Source: Elusimicrobiota bacterium
GTDB taxonomy: Bacteria > Elusimicrobiota > Elusimicrobia > UBA1565 > UBA9628
Reading direction: 5' to 3'
Assembly: GCA_028717525.1 (NCBI GenBank)
Contig: JAQUNT010000212.1
Span: 1-5,175 of the forward strand
Length of the DNA stretch: 5,175 nt
The notes below the pieces were generated by a model. The model saw only the letters and a list, made by a program, of their open reading frames with translations. It searched no databases and was not told where the DNA came from. The translations under genes and the position numbers were made by a program. Shown piece after piece: positions 1-5,175 of the stretch; positions within the stretch are counted from its first letter, which is position 1; each line of letters starts with the position of its first letter.

Positions 1-123
1 CCACCGTGTTTCGACGGTTCCCCCCAGATGGGCCTTGAGGTAGGAGATGAGGTGGGCGAAGGCCAGCGGATGATGATAGGTCACATCCTCAGGATTGAAG
101 ATGTGCAGGAGGCCTATCTTCAT
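1..123 (-). CDS. N-terminal fragment of a possible B12-binding radical SAM protein
   Basis: Only the first 41 codons are in the window; the gene runs off the left edge. The start is ATG at 123-121, which shares four bases (ATGA) with the TGA stop of the methyltransferase upstream, so translation is probably coupled. There is no clear ribosome binding site of its own. The fragment opens with a hydrophobic beta-strand-like stretch (KIGLLHIF, residues 2-9), then an acidic/aromatic segment, then PLAFAHLISYLKAHLGG (residues 19-35). A first beta strand followed by a Pro-Leu and a helix ending in a 'YLK..L' pattern resembles the start of the cobalamin-binding domain found before the radical SAM core in many Fe-S oxidoreductases of polysaccharide and natural-product clusters. 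Neither the DxHxxG cobalamin motif nor the CxxxCxxC cluster motif is within the window, so this identity is tentative. A Rossmann-type glycosyltransferase N-terminus is the main alternative. Confidence 0.6.
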   Translation of the reverse strand, partial: MKIGLLHIFNPEDVTYHHPLAFAHLISYLKAHLGGTVETRW

Positions 124-839
124 GCGGAGGTTGGAGTCTTCTTGCCGCAAACGAAAACGAAGACCCTCGATAGATTCAGCGGGATATAGTTCATCAGCGC
201 GTTGTACGCGAAGTTGAAAAGGCGGAAGGGCTTTCGTGACAATTCTCGATCGAACTTGTGGGTTTCCAGGATCTCGAACCCGTTCTGGCTCAGGAAATCG
301 CTCCATTCCATGCGAGAAGCGAACCGTTCGAAGTCCTGCAAATCGTCAGGACCTTTCCCGTGCACCAGTATCTGATAGAAAGTCAGGATGTCGTGGCTGT
401 TGGGCAGCAGGATGACCGCTCGACCCATCGGCTTCAGCACTCGCGCCATCTCCAGGGCCGCCTTTTGGGGATCCAGGTAGTGTTCCAGGCTGCCGAGGTT
501 CATCACGAAATCGAAAGAACCCGTCGGGAAAGGCAGGCTCTCTGCGTTGGCATGCAGGAATTTGCAGTGAGGATGACTTTGGTTCGCCAGGGCAATGGCG
601 GTCCGGGATAGCTCGATACCGACCGCTTCGAGGCCCAGAGCTTGGGCCGCCGCCACGAGGTCTCCCTTGCCGGAGGAGACGTCCAGCAGCGTCTGCCCCC
701 TCGTGAACTTGAGCATGCTGAGCATGAATTCGGCTTCAAGGACCGTCGAATTTTCCTTGAGAAAGCCCTCATAGAGTCTGTCGTAGGACGCAGTCAACTC
801 CTCATTCGAGGTGATGTTCTTCTTGTTTCTCAGGAGCAT
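120..839 (-). CDS. Class I SAM-dependent methyltransferase (Methyltransf_11 type)
   Basis: This 239-residue protein most likely transfers a methyl group from S-adenosylmethionine in the cytoplasm. The SAM-binding glycine loop is LLDVSSGKGDL (residues 51-61), a variant of the usual D-x-G-x-G-x-G. The acidic residue ending strand beta2 is E76 in VGIEL. The later core is ANAESLPFP (98-106), FDFVMNLGSLEHYLDP (109-124) and ARVLKPMGRAVILLPN (132-147), matching the DVV...LEH...VLKPGG...PN pattern of the family. The C-terminal part (about 150-239) is less conserved and may contact the substrate. The ATG at 839 lies 16 bases after the ATPase stop. An AGAGAGG sequence at 857-851 overlaps that stop and is a plausible ribosome binding site, with a rather long 11-base spacer. 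The gene follows a polysaccharide exporter, so a sugar or glycan chain end is a reasonable substrate, but this comes from context only; the substrate cannot be read from the sequence. Confidence 0.92.
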   Translation of the reverse strand: MLLRNKKNITSNEELTASYDRLYEGFLKENSTVLEAEFMLSMLKFTRGQTLLDVSSGKGDLVAAAQALGLEAVGIELSRTAIALANQSHPHCKFLHANAESLPFPTGSFDFVMNLGSLEHYLDPQKAALEMARVLKPMGRAVILLPNSHDILTFYQILVHGKGPDDLQDFERFASRMEWSDFLSQNGFEILETHKFDRELSRKPFRLFNFAYNALMNYIPLNLSRVFVFVCGKKTPTSA

Positions 840-850
840 AGGTGATGCCG

Positions 851-857
851 CCTCTCT
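851..857 (-). promoter_or_regulatory. Probable ribosome binding site of the methyltransferase gene
   Basis: On the minus strand an AGAGAGG sequence sits 11 bases before the ATG at 839. Its first two bases are also the last two of the TAG stop of the upstream ATPase gene, so a ribosome finishing the ATPase covers this site. It supports the start at 839 over any internal start. Confidence 0.5.
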
Positions 858-2091
858 AGTCCGGAGCTTGCCGCGGGAACTCTACGGAGAAGGGGAAATC
901 CACATACCCGAAGGTCGGGGAGACCCCAAGCACATGCAACTTTGAGTAGGAGCTCGAGATATCAATGAATTCTGCCGCATCTTTGGCCACTTGGCTGCCG
1001 ATTCCAAGCTGCAGGTAGTAGACGCCCGGCTGCAGGTTCTGTCGTATGGTGAGAAGACACCGGACGGGTCTTCCCGTCCGGAGGTCGGGATGGTGGACCT
1101 TGGCCAGCCGCGAGGAGATTGAGAAGAGATCGACCCCATTGGCGGTCATCAGGCTGGCGCCGAAGGTGTAGTCCTTTACGGGTTGGAGGAAGACGGCCTC
1201 CATGGCGATGGAAATCGAACTGCCCGGGGAGAGAGTGAGCTCATGACCGAGGACCTGGCCATTCACGGTGGCACTGGTCATTCGGCCCAAGCCGGCATCC
1301 CCAGCCGGGACACCAGGAACGCGCGGGCCCTCTGTGCCAGCGGCGTGGGCCGCATGCAGGACTGGTTGATCATACCGGAGTTGGGGGATGACATCCAATG
1401 GGGTTCCCCTTGCGGCAACCCCGCCTTCTTTAAGGAGGATGACTTGGTCGCACTTGTTGGCCACCAGGTTGAGGTCGTGGCTGACCAGACATATGGTGCC
1501 CCCGTCGTGCACGAAGCGATTCATCCAACGTAGGCACTTCATCTGGAAGTTGACGTCGCCGACGCTCATGACTTCGTCCACTATCAGGATATCGGCTCGG
1601 CAAGCGGCGACCATGGAGAAAGCCAAGCGCATGACCATGCCGTTCGAGTAGGTCTTGACCGGGCGATCGATGAAGTCCCCGATATCGGCGAATTCGATGA
1701 TCTTGGCCATGTGCGACTCTATCTGCCGCCTCGATTGCCCGATGGTGAGGCCGTAATGCAACAGGTTCTCCCGTCCGGTAAAATCGTAATTGAAGCCGCT
1801 TCCCAATTCCAGGATGCTCAAGACCCGCCCGTTGATCTCCAGACTTCCTTCGGTCGGTTGGAGGACGCTGGCCAATATCTGCAGGAGGGTGCTCTTGCCC
1901 GCACCGTTGCGGCCGATGATGCCGGTGACACTCCCCTTCCTGATGTCGAAGGAGACGTTCTTGAGCGCATGGATATCCTGGAAGTAGCGCCTTGCCGGGA
2001 ATAGGAACTGTCGGAGGCGGTCCGACGGGCGGCCGTATATCCTGTAAATCTTCGACAACTGCTTGGCAGAGATGGCGGTCCGGTCTGTCAT
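856..2091 (-). CDS. wzt: Polysaccharide ABC exporter ATP-binding protein with C-terminal glycan-binding domain (Wzt type)
   Basis: This 411-residue protein is the ATPase that powers export of a lipid-linked polysaccharide across the inner membrane, working with the permease encoded just upstream. The nucleotide-binding domain covers about residues 1-235: Walker A GRNGAGKST (60-68), the LELGSGF...FTGRENL segment typical of the TagH/Wzt family (94-110), the signature loop YSNGM (148-152) in place of LSGGQ, Walker B ILIVDE (168-173), and the switch histidine H205 in LVSHDL. A Gly/Pro/Ala-rich linker (about 241-270) leads to a beta-rich domain (about 272-405) with the position, size and character of the Wzt C-terminal domain, which in known systems binds the non-reducing end of the glycan. 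The start at 2091 is chosen because this ATG shares ATGA with the permease stop (TGA, 2090-2088) and MTDRTAISAKQLSK is a normal N-terminus for the family. The frame is open 30 codons further upstream, but that would overlap the permease by about 90 bases and adds an unrelated segment. TagH proteins without the extra domain are shorter. Confidence 0.95.
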   Translation of the reverse strand: MTDRTAISAKQLSKIYRIYGRPSDRLRQFLFPARRYFQDIHALKNVSFDIRKGSVTGIIGRNGAGKSTLLQILASVLQPTEGSLEINGRVLSILELGSGFNYDFTGRENLLHYGLTIGQSRRQIESHMAKIIEFADIGDFIDRPVKTYSNGMVMRLAFSMVAACRADILIVDEVMSVGDVNFQMKCLRWMNRFVHDGGTICLVSHDLNLVANKCDQVILLKEGGVAARGTPLDVIPQLRYDQPVLHAAHAAGTEGPRVPGVPAGDAGLGRMTSATVNGQVLGHELTLSPGSSISIAMEAVFLQPVKDYTFGASLMTANGVDLFSISSRLAKVHHPDLRTGRPVRCLLTIRQNLQPGVYYLQLGIGSQVAKDAAEFIDISSSYSKLHVLGVSPTFGYVDFPFSVEFPRQAPD

Positions 2092-2879
2092 ACCTGGTCC
2101 GCGAAATAGACTCTGGTGCGCATAAACCAGGTGTACCCGAGGATGAAGACGACTGCCGATGCCAAGCTGGCTCCCAGCCACCAGGACCAGTTGAAAGTCC
2201 GATGATAGATGATGATGTCCCGGGAGGATTCCACGAACATGGAAATGATGTTGAGATTGAACAGACCGCGGAACACGGGAGGGACCGCGGAACTAGGATA
2301 ACAGATGGGCGTCATGAAGAACAACAGTTGCACGAGGAACGCAATGTTGTAGTTGATGTCCTTCACGAATACGCCGAAGGAAGCCAGGAACCAAGCGCAG
2401 CCCAGGCTAACCAAGCACAAGGGCATCACCAGGAGGGGGACCAGCAGTATGTGAGGCGATGGCCATCCTTGGAATATGATGATGCCTGCCACCAGGATCA
2501 GCAGGTTGATCAGATAATGAAAGAGGGCCGATCCCAGGGTCACGATGGGCAGAATCTCCAGCGGGAATACCACCTTCTTGACATAGTGAGGATTGGCCGT
2601 GATCAGTTGAGGCGCCCGCGTGACGCATTCTGCAAAGAGATTGAACACGATCAACCCACAGAACAGGGTCAGCGCGAACGAGACGCCGTCCTCATTGCCC
2701 GTGCTGGTCCAGCGCGCCTTGAAAACGAAGCTGAACACGAATGTGTAGACGCCGAGCATGAGCAGCGGCGTGATGAAGGACCAGAACAGACCCAGGAAAG
2801 AACCTTTGTACTTGCTGGCGATTTCGCGGACCACCAACTCGCGGACTAGCTCCCTGCGGTTGAAAAAGGCTGTGAGCAT
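2088..2879 (-). CDS. wzm: Polysaccharide ABC exporter permease (Wzm type, ABC-2 family)
   Basis: The inner-membrane channel subunit of the exporter, expected to act as a homodimer with two Wzt-type ATPases. Counting from the ATG at 2879 it has 263 residues, normal for the family. A short cytoplasmic segment (RRELVRELVVREIASKYKGS, about residues 8-27) leads into SFLGLFWSFITPLLM, the hallmark start of ABC-2 polysaccharide and teichoic-acid exporters. About six hydrophobic segments follow, near residues 30-53, 68-86, 108-136, 144-172, 180-194 and 234-250. The FGVFVKDINYN element (about 168-178) and FFMTPICYP (about 187-195) are also typical. An in-frame ATG at 2891 would add MRIP. I prefer 2879 because AGGA lies five bases before it and related proteins usually begin with ML at this place; the 2891 start has no comparable site. 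The stop shares ATGA with the ATPase start, so the two subunits are probably made by coupled translation. Confidence 0.95.
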   Translation of the reverse strand: MLTAFFNRRELVRELVVREIASKYKGSFLGLFWSFITPLLMLGVYTFVFSFVFKARWTSTGNEDGVSFALTLFCGLIVFNLFAECVTRAPQLITANPHYVKKVVFPLEILPIVTLGSALFHYLINLLILVAGIIIFQGWPSPHILLVPLLVMPLCLVSLGCAWFLASFGVFVKDINYNIAFLVQLLFFMTPICYPSSAVPPVFRGLFNLNIISMFVESSRDIIIYHRTFNWSWWLGASLASAVVFILGYTWFMRTRVYFADQV

Positions 2880-2884
2880 CGGAA

Positions 2885-2888
2885 TCCT
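2885..2888 (-). promoter_or_regulatory. Ribosome binding site that decides the permease start
   Basis: On the minus strand AGGA (within TGAGGA, 2890-2885) precedes the ATG at 2879 by five bases. It overlaps the alternative upstream ATG at 2891-2889, which has only a weak, distant G-rich stretch before it. This favours 2879 as the main start. Confidence 0.5.
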
Positions 2889-2897
2889 CATTCTGGC

Positions 2898-4079
2898 TCA
2901 GCCGCCGTCCTGCTGCCCATGTGCATCGACCGCGCTGAACACTTTGAGGAGCCGAGCGGCCGTATCTCCCCACTGGAAACGGTGCGCGTGTCGCCGACCA
3001 AGCTCGGAGAGTCCCCGGCGGCGACGGTCATCGGCCAGGAGCCGTTTTAGGGTCTGCGCAATCTCGGACGTTTCGTGAGGATTGAAGAAGGCGGCGTCCG
3101 ACCCAAGCACCTCCGGTAGGGAGCCGGCCCGCGAGGCGGCGACTGGCGCCCCGCATGCCATGGCTTCGAGTGGGGGAAGACCGAACCCTTCATACAGCGA
3201 TGGATAGACGAAGACCGATGCCAGGTTGTAGAGGTGCGCCAGGTCCTGGTCGCTGACGTAGCCCGCATAACGGAAGTCAGCCAGACTGCGCAGGCGGCGC
3301 ATCATCGCATCGTCTGCCCATCCGCGGAAGCCGGCCAGCACCAGCGGATAGCGCAGCCTCAGCGGGCCCGGCAAAGAAGCGTAGGCCTTGAGCAGTCGCG
3401 GCAGGTTCTTCCGGGGCTCGATGGACCCCACGCACAGGATGAAGCGTTCGGGGAGGCCTCGCGCATGTCGGAAATCGGCCAGAACTCCGGACGCATACGG
3501 GCGGAACAGTGCGTGGTCCACCCCTTCAGGCACTACGGTGATCCTCTCCGCCGGCACGCCCAGGATTCCCTCAGCCTCCTTTCGGACGAAATCGGAGGCC
3601 GTCACTAGCGCATCCGCCTCGCGTGCGTGAGGGAGGAAGTGGAGCCTGAGGAATTCGGACCGGTCCTCCGGCTGCCAGTCTGGATGGCGATAGAAGGAGA
3701 AGTCGTGGATCATGACCACTCGCCGCCGAGTGCGCACTTCTATCGGGGTGAAGTCAGGCTCGAAGCAGATATCGTGGAGTCTTCCGCACGAGAGGCCTCG
3801 CGCGGTCAGGGTTCGCAAGTGCCGTAGGCTCCCAATTACTGGGCGCATCTGGCATAGAGCCGCATGCGCCCGATGCATCACCTTCTCGACAACACCTTGC
3901 GGAAGCGCTCTTGAGGAGAAGAAGCCGTATGAGTAGGTGTAGACATGCTCCGGCGCCAGTCTGCGCAGATGTTCCGCAACGCTGCGCACGTACCGGCCCA
4001 CACCCGTCGGCGGGGCCATCAAGGCGGAGGCGCCGATAACGATGTCGAGTGGCTTGGTCCTGGCAGGAGAGGTGTCCAT
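2898..4079 (-). CDS. Glycosyltransferase, GT-B fold, family 4 type
   Basis: This 393-residue protein probably transfers a sugar from a nucleotide-sugar donor to a growing lipid-linked glycan on the cytoplasmic side. The N-terminal acceptor domain contains the glycine-rich [10 protein letters not shown] (residues 25-34) and [15 protein letters not shown] (121-135), both usual in the mannosyl/rhamnosyl-type GT4 enzymes of O-antigen clusters. The ASDFVRKE segment (161-168) and ITVVPEGVD (180-188) precede the C-terminal donor domain. That domain starts at [13 protein letters not shown] (213-225), where R223 and K224 are expected to contact the donor phosphates, and carries the E-x7-E motif with E297 and E305 in [15 protein letters not shown], followed by [14 protein letters not shown]. 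No membrane segment is seen. The ATG at 4079 shares its A with the TGA stop of the ligase gene (TGATG), and no good ribosome binding site precedes it, so reinitiation is likely. The reading frame stays open far upstream, but only as a shadow of the GC-rich ligase gene. Donor sugar and linkage cannot be told from sequence. Confidence 0.95.
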   Translation of the reverse strand: MDTSPARTKPLDIVIGASALMAPPTGVGRYVRSVAEHLRRLAPEHVYTYSYGFFSSRALPQGVVEKVMHRAHAALCQMRPVIGSLRHLRTLTARGLSCGRLHDICFEPDFTPIEVRTRRRVVMIHDFSFYRHPDWQPEDRSEFLRLHFLPHAREADALVTASDFVRKEAEGILGVPAERITVVPEGVDHALFRPYASGVLADFRHARGLPERFILCVGSIEPRKNLPRLLKAYASLPGPLRLRYPLVLAGFRGWADDAMMRRLRSLADFRYAGYVSDQDLAHLYNLASVFVYPSLYEGFGLPPLEAMACGAPVAASRAGSLPEVLGSDAAFFNPHETSEIAQTLKRLLADDRRRRGLSELGRRHAHRFQWGDTAARLLKVFSAVDAHGQQDGG

Positions 4080-5095
4080 CAGATTCTGGGAGCCGCGCCC
4101 TCCGCTCCGGCCTGTCCTAGGGCCCAGATGAACAGGAACATGGTGGCGATCTGCTCGTTCTGGAACGCGCTCTCGGTCAGGTTCATCACGAAGAAGCCGG
4201 CCGTGGCCGCGAATCCCCAGAGGGTCAGGGCGGTCGGCTCCACGCGGCAGCGCCGCCAGGCCTGCGCCAGGAGGGCGGCGCCCAGGGTCAGCAGCGCGGC
4301 CAGGCCCACGATCCCCCGCTCCGCCAGCTGCTGCAGGAGGATGTTGTGGGCCGAGCTCCAGACCGGGATCCCCTCCATCAGCCCCTGGAAGTAGCGGCTG
4401 AAGACCGTGGCGTAGTTGGCCGGCCCGACCCCCAGCCAGGGATGGTCCTGGAAGGCCCGCCAGGCCACGTCCCAGAGGATGACTCGGTTCCACTGGTTGG
4501 CGCGGATCGCGCTCTGGGGGTCCCAGAGGCCCGTGATCGCGGCCCGGTGCGAGGGCAGGAGCATGAACGCGGCCGCGCCCAGGACCGCGGCGGGCAGGGC
4601 CCACTTCAGCCAAGGGCGGAAGCCCCGATGGGCCGCGCACAGGGCCGCGAAGCCGGCCAGCAGGCCTAGGAAGGCCCCGCGGGTCTGGCTCAGGGCCAAA
4701 GCCAGGCCCAGCAGGGCCAGGCCGGCCAGGACCCAGCGCCGCGCCCGGGGGCGGGCGCCCGGCGCTCCCAGCCAGGCCAGGCCCCCCAGGAAGCCCAGGC
4801 CCAGCGTGTCGCCGTAGGTCACGGGATGCACGAAGGCGTGGGCCCGGACCCAGTCGCCGCCGGAGCGGTGCAGCAGGCTCGGGGCGGACTGCGCGATGCC
4901 CCAGGCGGCCACGAAGGCAAACCCCAGCCCCATGGCCTCGGGCAGACGGCACGGGCCGGCCGCGCGCAAGGCCAGCAGCACCGCGAAGAAGACCCAGACC
5001 TTGTGCAGGTCCTTGTGGAGGTCGCCCAGGCTGCGCGCGGGGTCCACCCCGGTCAGAGCGGTAGCAGCGCCGCGGCGCAGTAGAGGCAGAGGCAC
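4079..5095 (-). CDS. O-antigen ligase/polymerase-like membrane protein (Wzy_C family), 5' part out of frame
   Basis: A multi-spanning inner-membrane protein of the WaaL/Wzy class, which joins finished O-antigen to lipid A-core or polymerises repeat units in the periplasm. Counting from a GTG at 5095, the 338 residues show hydrophobic segments near 33-47, 54-70, 95-110, 121-155, 163-180, 261-279 and 291-304, plus one near 316-328. Diagnostic elements are LTGVDPARSL (14-23), SQTRGAFLGLLAG (136-148), the large loop with HPWLGVGPANYA (218-229), and SSAHNILLQQLAERGIVGL (247-265). R139 and H250 are in the positions of the conserved Arg and His of the family. The GTG start is only formal: it has no ribosome binding site and the protein would lack the first few membrane segments usual for a protein of 400 or more residues. 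The codons from 5095 to about 5060 look non-coding in this frame, while another frame continues the protein upstream. Ligase versus polymerase cannot be decided. The gene is markedly more GC-rich than its downstream neighbours. Confidence 0.8.
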   Translation of the reverse strand: MPLPLLRRGAATALTGVDPARSLGDLHKDLHKVWVFFAVLLALRAAGPCRLPEAMGLGFAFVAAWGIAQSAPSLLHRSGGDWVRAHAFVHPVTYGDTLGLGFLGGLAWLGAPGARPRARRWVLAGLALLGLALALSQTRGAFLGLLAGFAALCAAHRGFRPWLKWALPAAVLGAAAFMLLPSHRAAITGLWDPQSAIRANQWNRVILWDVAWRAFQDHPWLGVGPANYATVFSRYFQGLMEGIPVWSSAHNILLQQLAERGIVGLAALLTLGAALLAQAWRRCRVEPTALTLWGFAATAGFFVMNLTESAFQNEQIATMFLFIWALGQAGAEGAAPRI

Positions 5096-5175
5096 CAGGC
5101 CGCCGGGGTCCAGGCCTCGCGCCAGGCCAGGGCCCGCCCCGAGGCACGGTGCGCCAGCAGCGCGGCGGTCAGCAG
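5053..5175 (-). pseudogene. Frame-shifted upstream part of the ligase-like gene (partial)
   Basis: In a frame different from the ligase body, 40 codons are open from the right edge to a TGA at 5055-5053. The peptide is hydrophobic and tryptophan-rich: LLTAALLAHRASGR, then AWREAWTPAAW, then CLCLYCAAALLPL. This is what is expected just before the ALTGVDPARSLG segment of a Wzy_C protein. Thirty-eight of the 40 codons end in G or C, like the ligase body, whereas over the same stretch the ligase frame has 12 of 40 codons ending in A or T. I infer that this is the true coding frame here and that one base is missing between about 5076 and 5056. Adding one base there would give ...AALLPL followed directly by LTGVDP. 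It may be a real mutation or a sequence error. The gene's start lies outside the window. Confidence 0.6.

Noticed and set aside
2092..2181. A 30-codon N-terminal extension of the ATPase.
   Set aside because: It lies entirely within the permease coding sequence in another frame and is unlike Wzt N-termini. The ATGA overlap at 2091-2088 gives a normal start.
2200..2220. A short GAT-like triplet run.
   Set aside because: It encodes Asp-Ile-Ile-Ile-Tyr in the permease and is too short and imperfect to be a meaningful microsatellite.
1992..2849. A 285-codon plus-strand open frame opposite the permease gene.
   Set aside because: The product is rich in Glu, Gln, His and Asp with no recognisable domain, and it mirrors the hydrophobic permease codons on the other strand. 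The permease has strong family motifs, so this is a shadow.
4660..4810. Recurring GGCCAGG/CCCAGG-like short words that look like a repeat array.
   Set aside because: They are irregularly spaced and are Leu/Ala/Gly codons of membrane helices written with GC-rich codons, not a true tandem repeat or CRISPR.
4416..4817. Plus-strand open frames opposite the ligase gene.
   Set aside because: Arg/Ala/Pro-rich products without domains, explained by the high GC content and by antisense reading of the membrane-protein gene.
5040..5080. Programmed -1 ribosomal frameshifting as the explanation for the ligase frame change.
   Set aside because: The direction fits, but I see no X-XXY-YYZ slippery heptamer before the TGA at 5055-5053, and this gene type is not known for recoding. 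A mutation or sequence error is simpler.
2898..5147. A 749-codon open frame that would fuse the glycosyltransferase to about 350 extra N-terminal residues.
   Set aside because: The extra part is Pro/Gly/Arg-rich low-complexity sequence lying out of frame over the membrane-protein gene. Stops are rare there because GC is very high. The glycosyltransferase homology begins at the ATG at 4079.

Overview
The window is one tightly packed block of cell-surface polysaccharide genes, all on the minus strand, so transcription runs from high to low coordinates. The order is: an O-antigen ligase/polymerase-like membrane protein (Wzy_C type), a family 4-type glycosyltransferase, the permease (Wzm type) and ATPase (Wzt type) of a polysaccharide ABC exporter, a class I SAM-dependent methyltransferase, and the first 41 codons of a further gene that may be a B12-binding radical SAM protein. 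No gap exceeds about 20 bases, and three junctions are 1- or 4-base start/stop overlaps. No promoter or terminator is visible, so this is the interior of a longer operon that continues off both ends.

The Wzm/Wzt pair together with a ligase-like protein points to a Gram-negative bacterium that makes O-antigen or a related polysaccharide by the ABC-transporter route. The genome is GC-rich, but composition is uneven. Sample 60-base blocks run at about 77-80% GC in the ligase gene, about 67% in the glycosyltransferase and about 52-55% in the permease and methyltransferase. I cannot assign a phylum.

Working model (inference): the glycosyltransferase adds a sugar to a lipid-linked glycan in the cytoplasm, the methyltransferase may modify the glycan or its non-reducing end, Wzt recognises the glycan through its C-terminal domain and drives export through Wzm, and the Wzy_C protein joins or polymerises the product on the periplasmic side.

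The most notable anomaly is at the right-hand end. The ligase frame shifts by one base near 5056-5076. Upstream of that point the convincing membrane-protein coding frame is a different one, and it ends in a TGA at 5053-5055. This is either a real frameshift that damages the ligase or a one-base sequence error. I found no wholly new system; the rest is a recognisable export operon.
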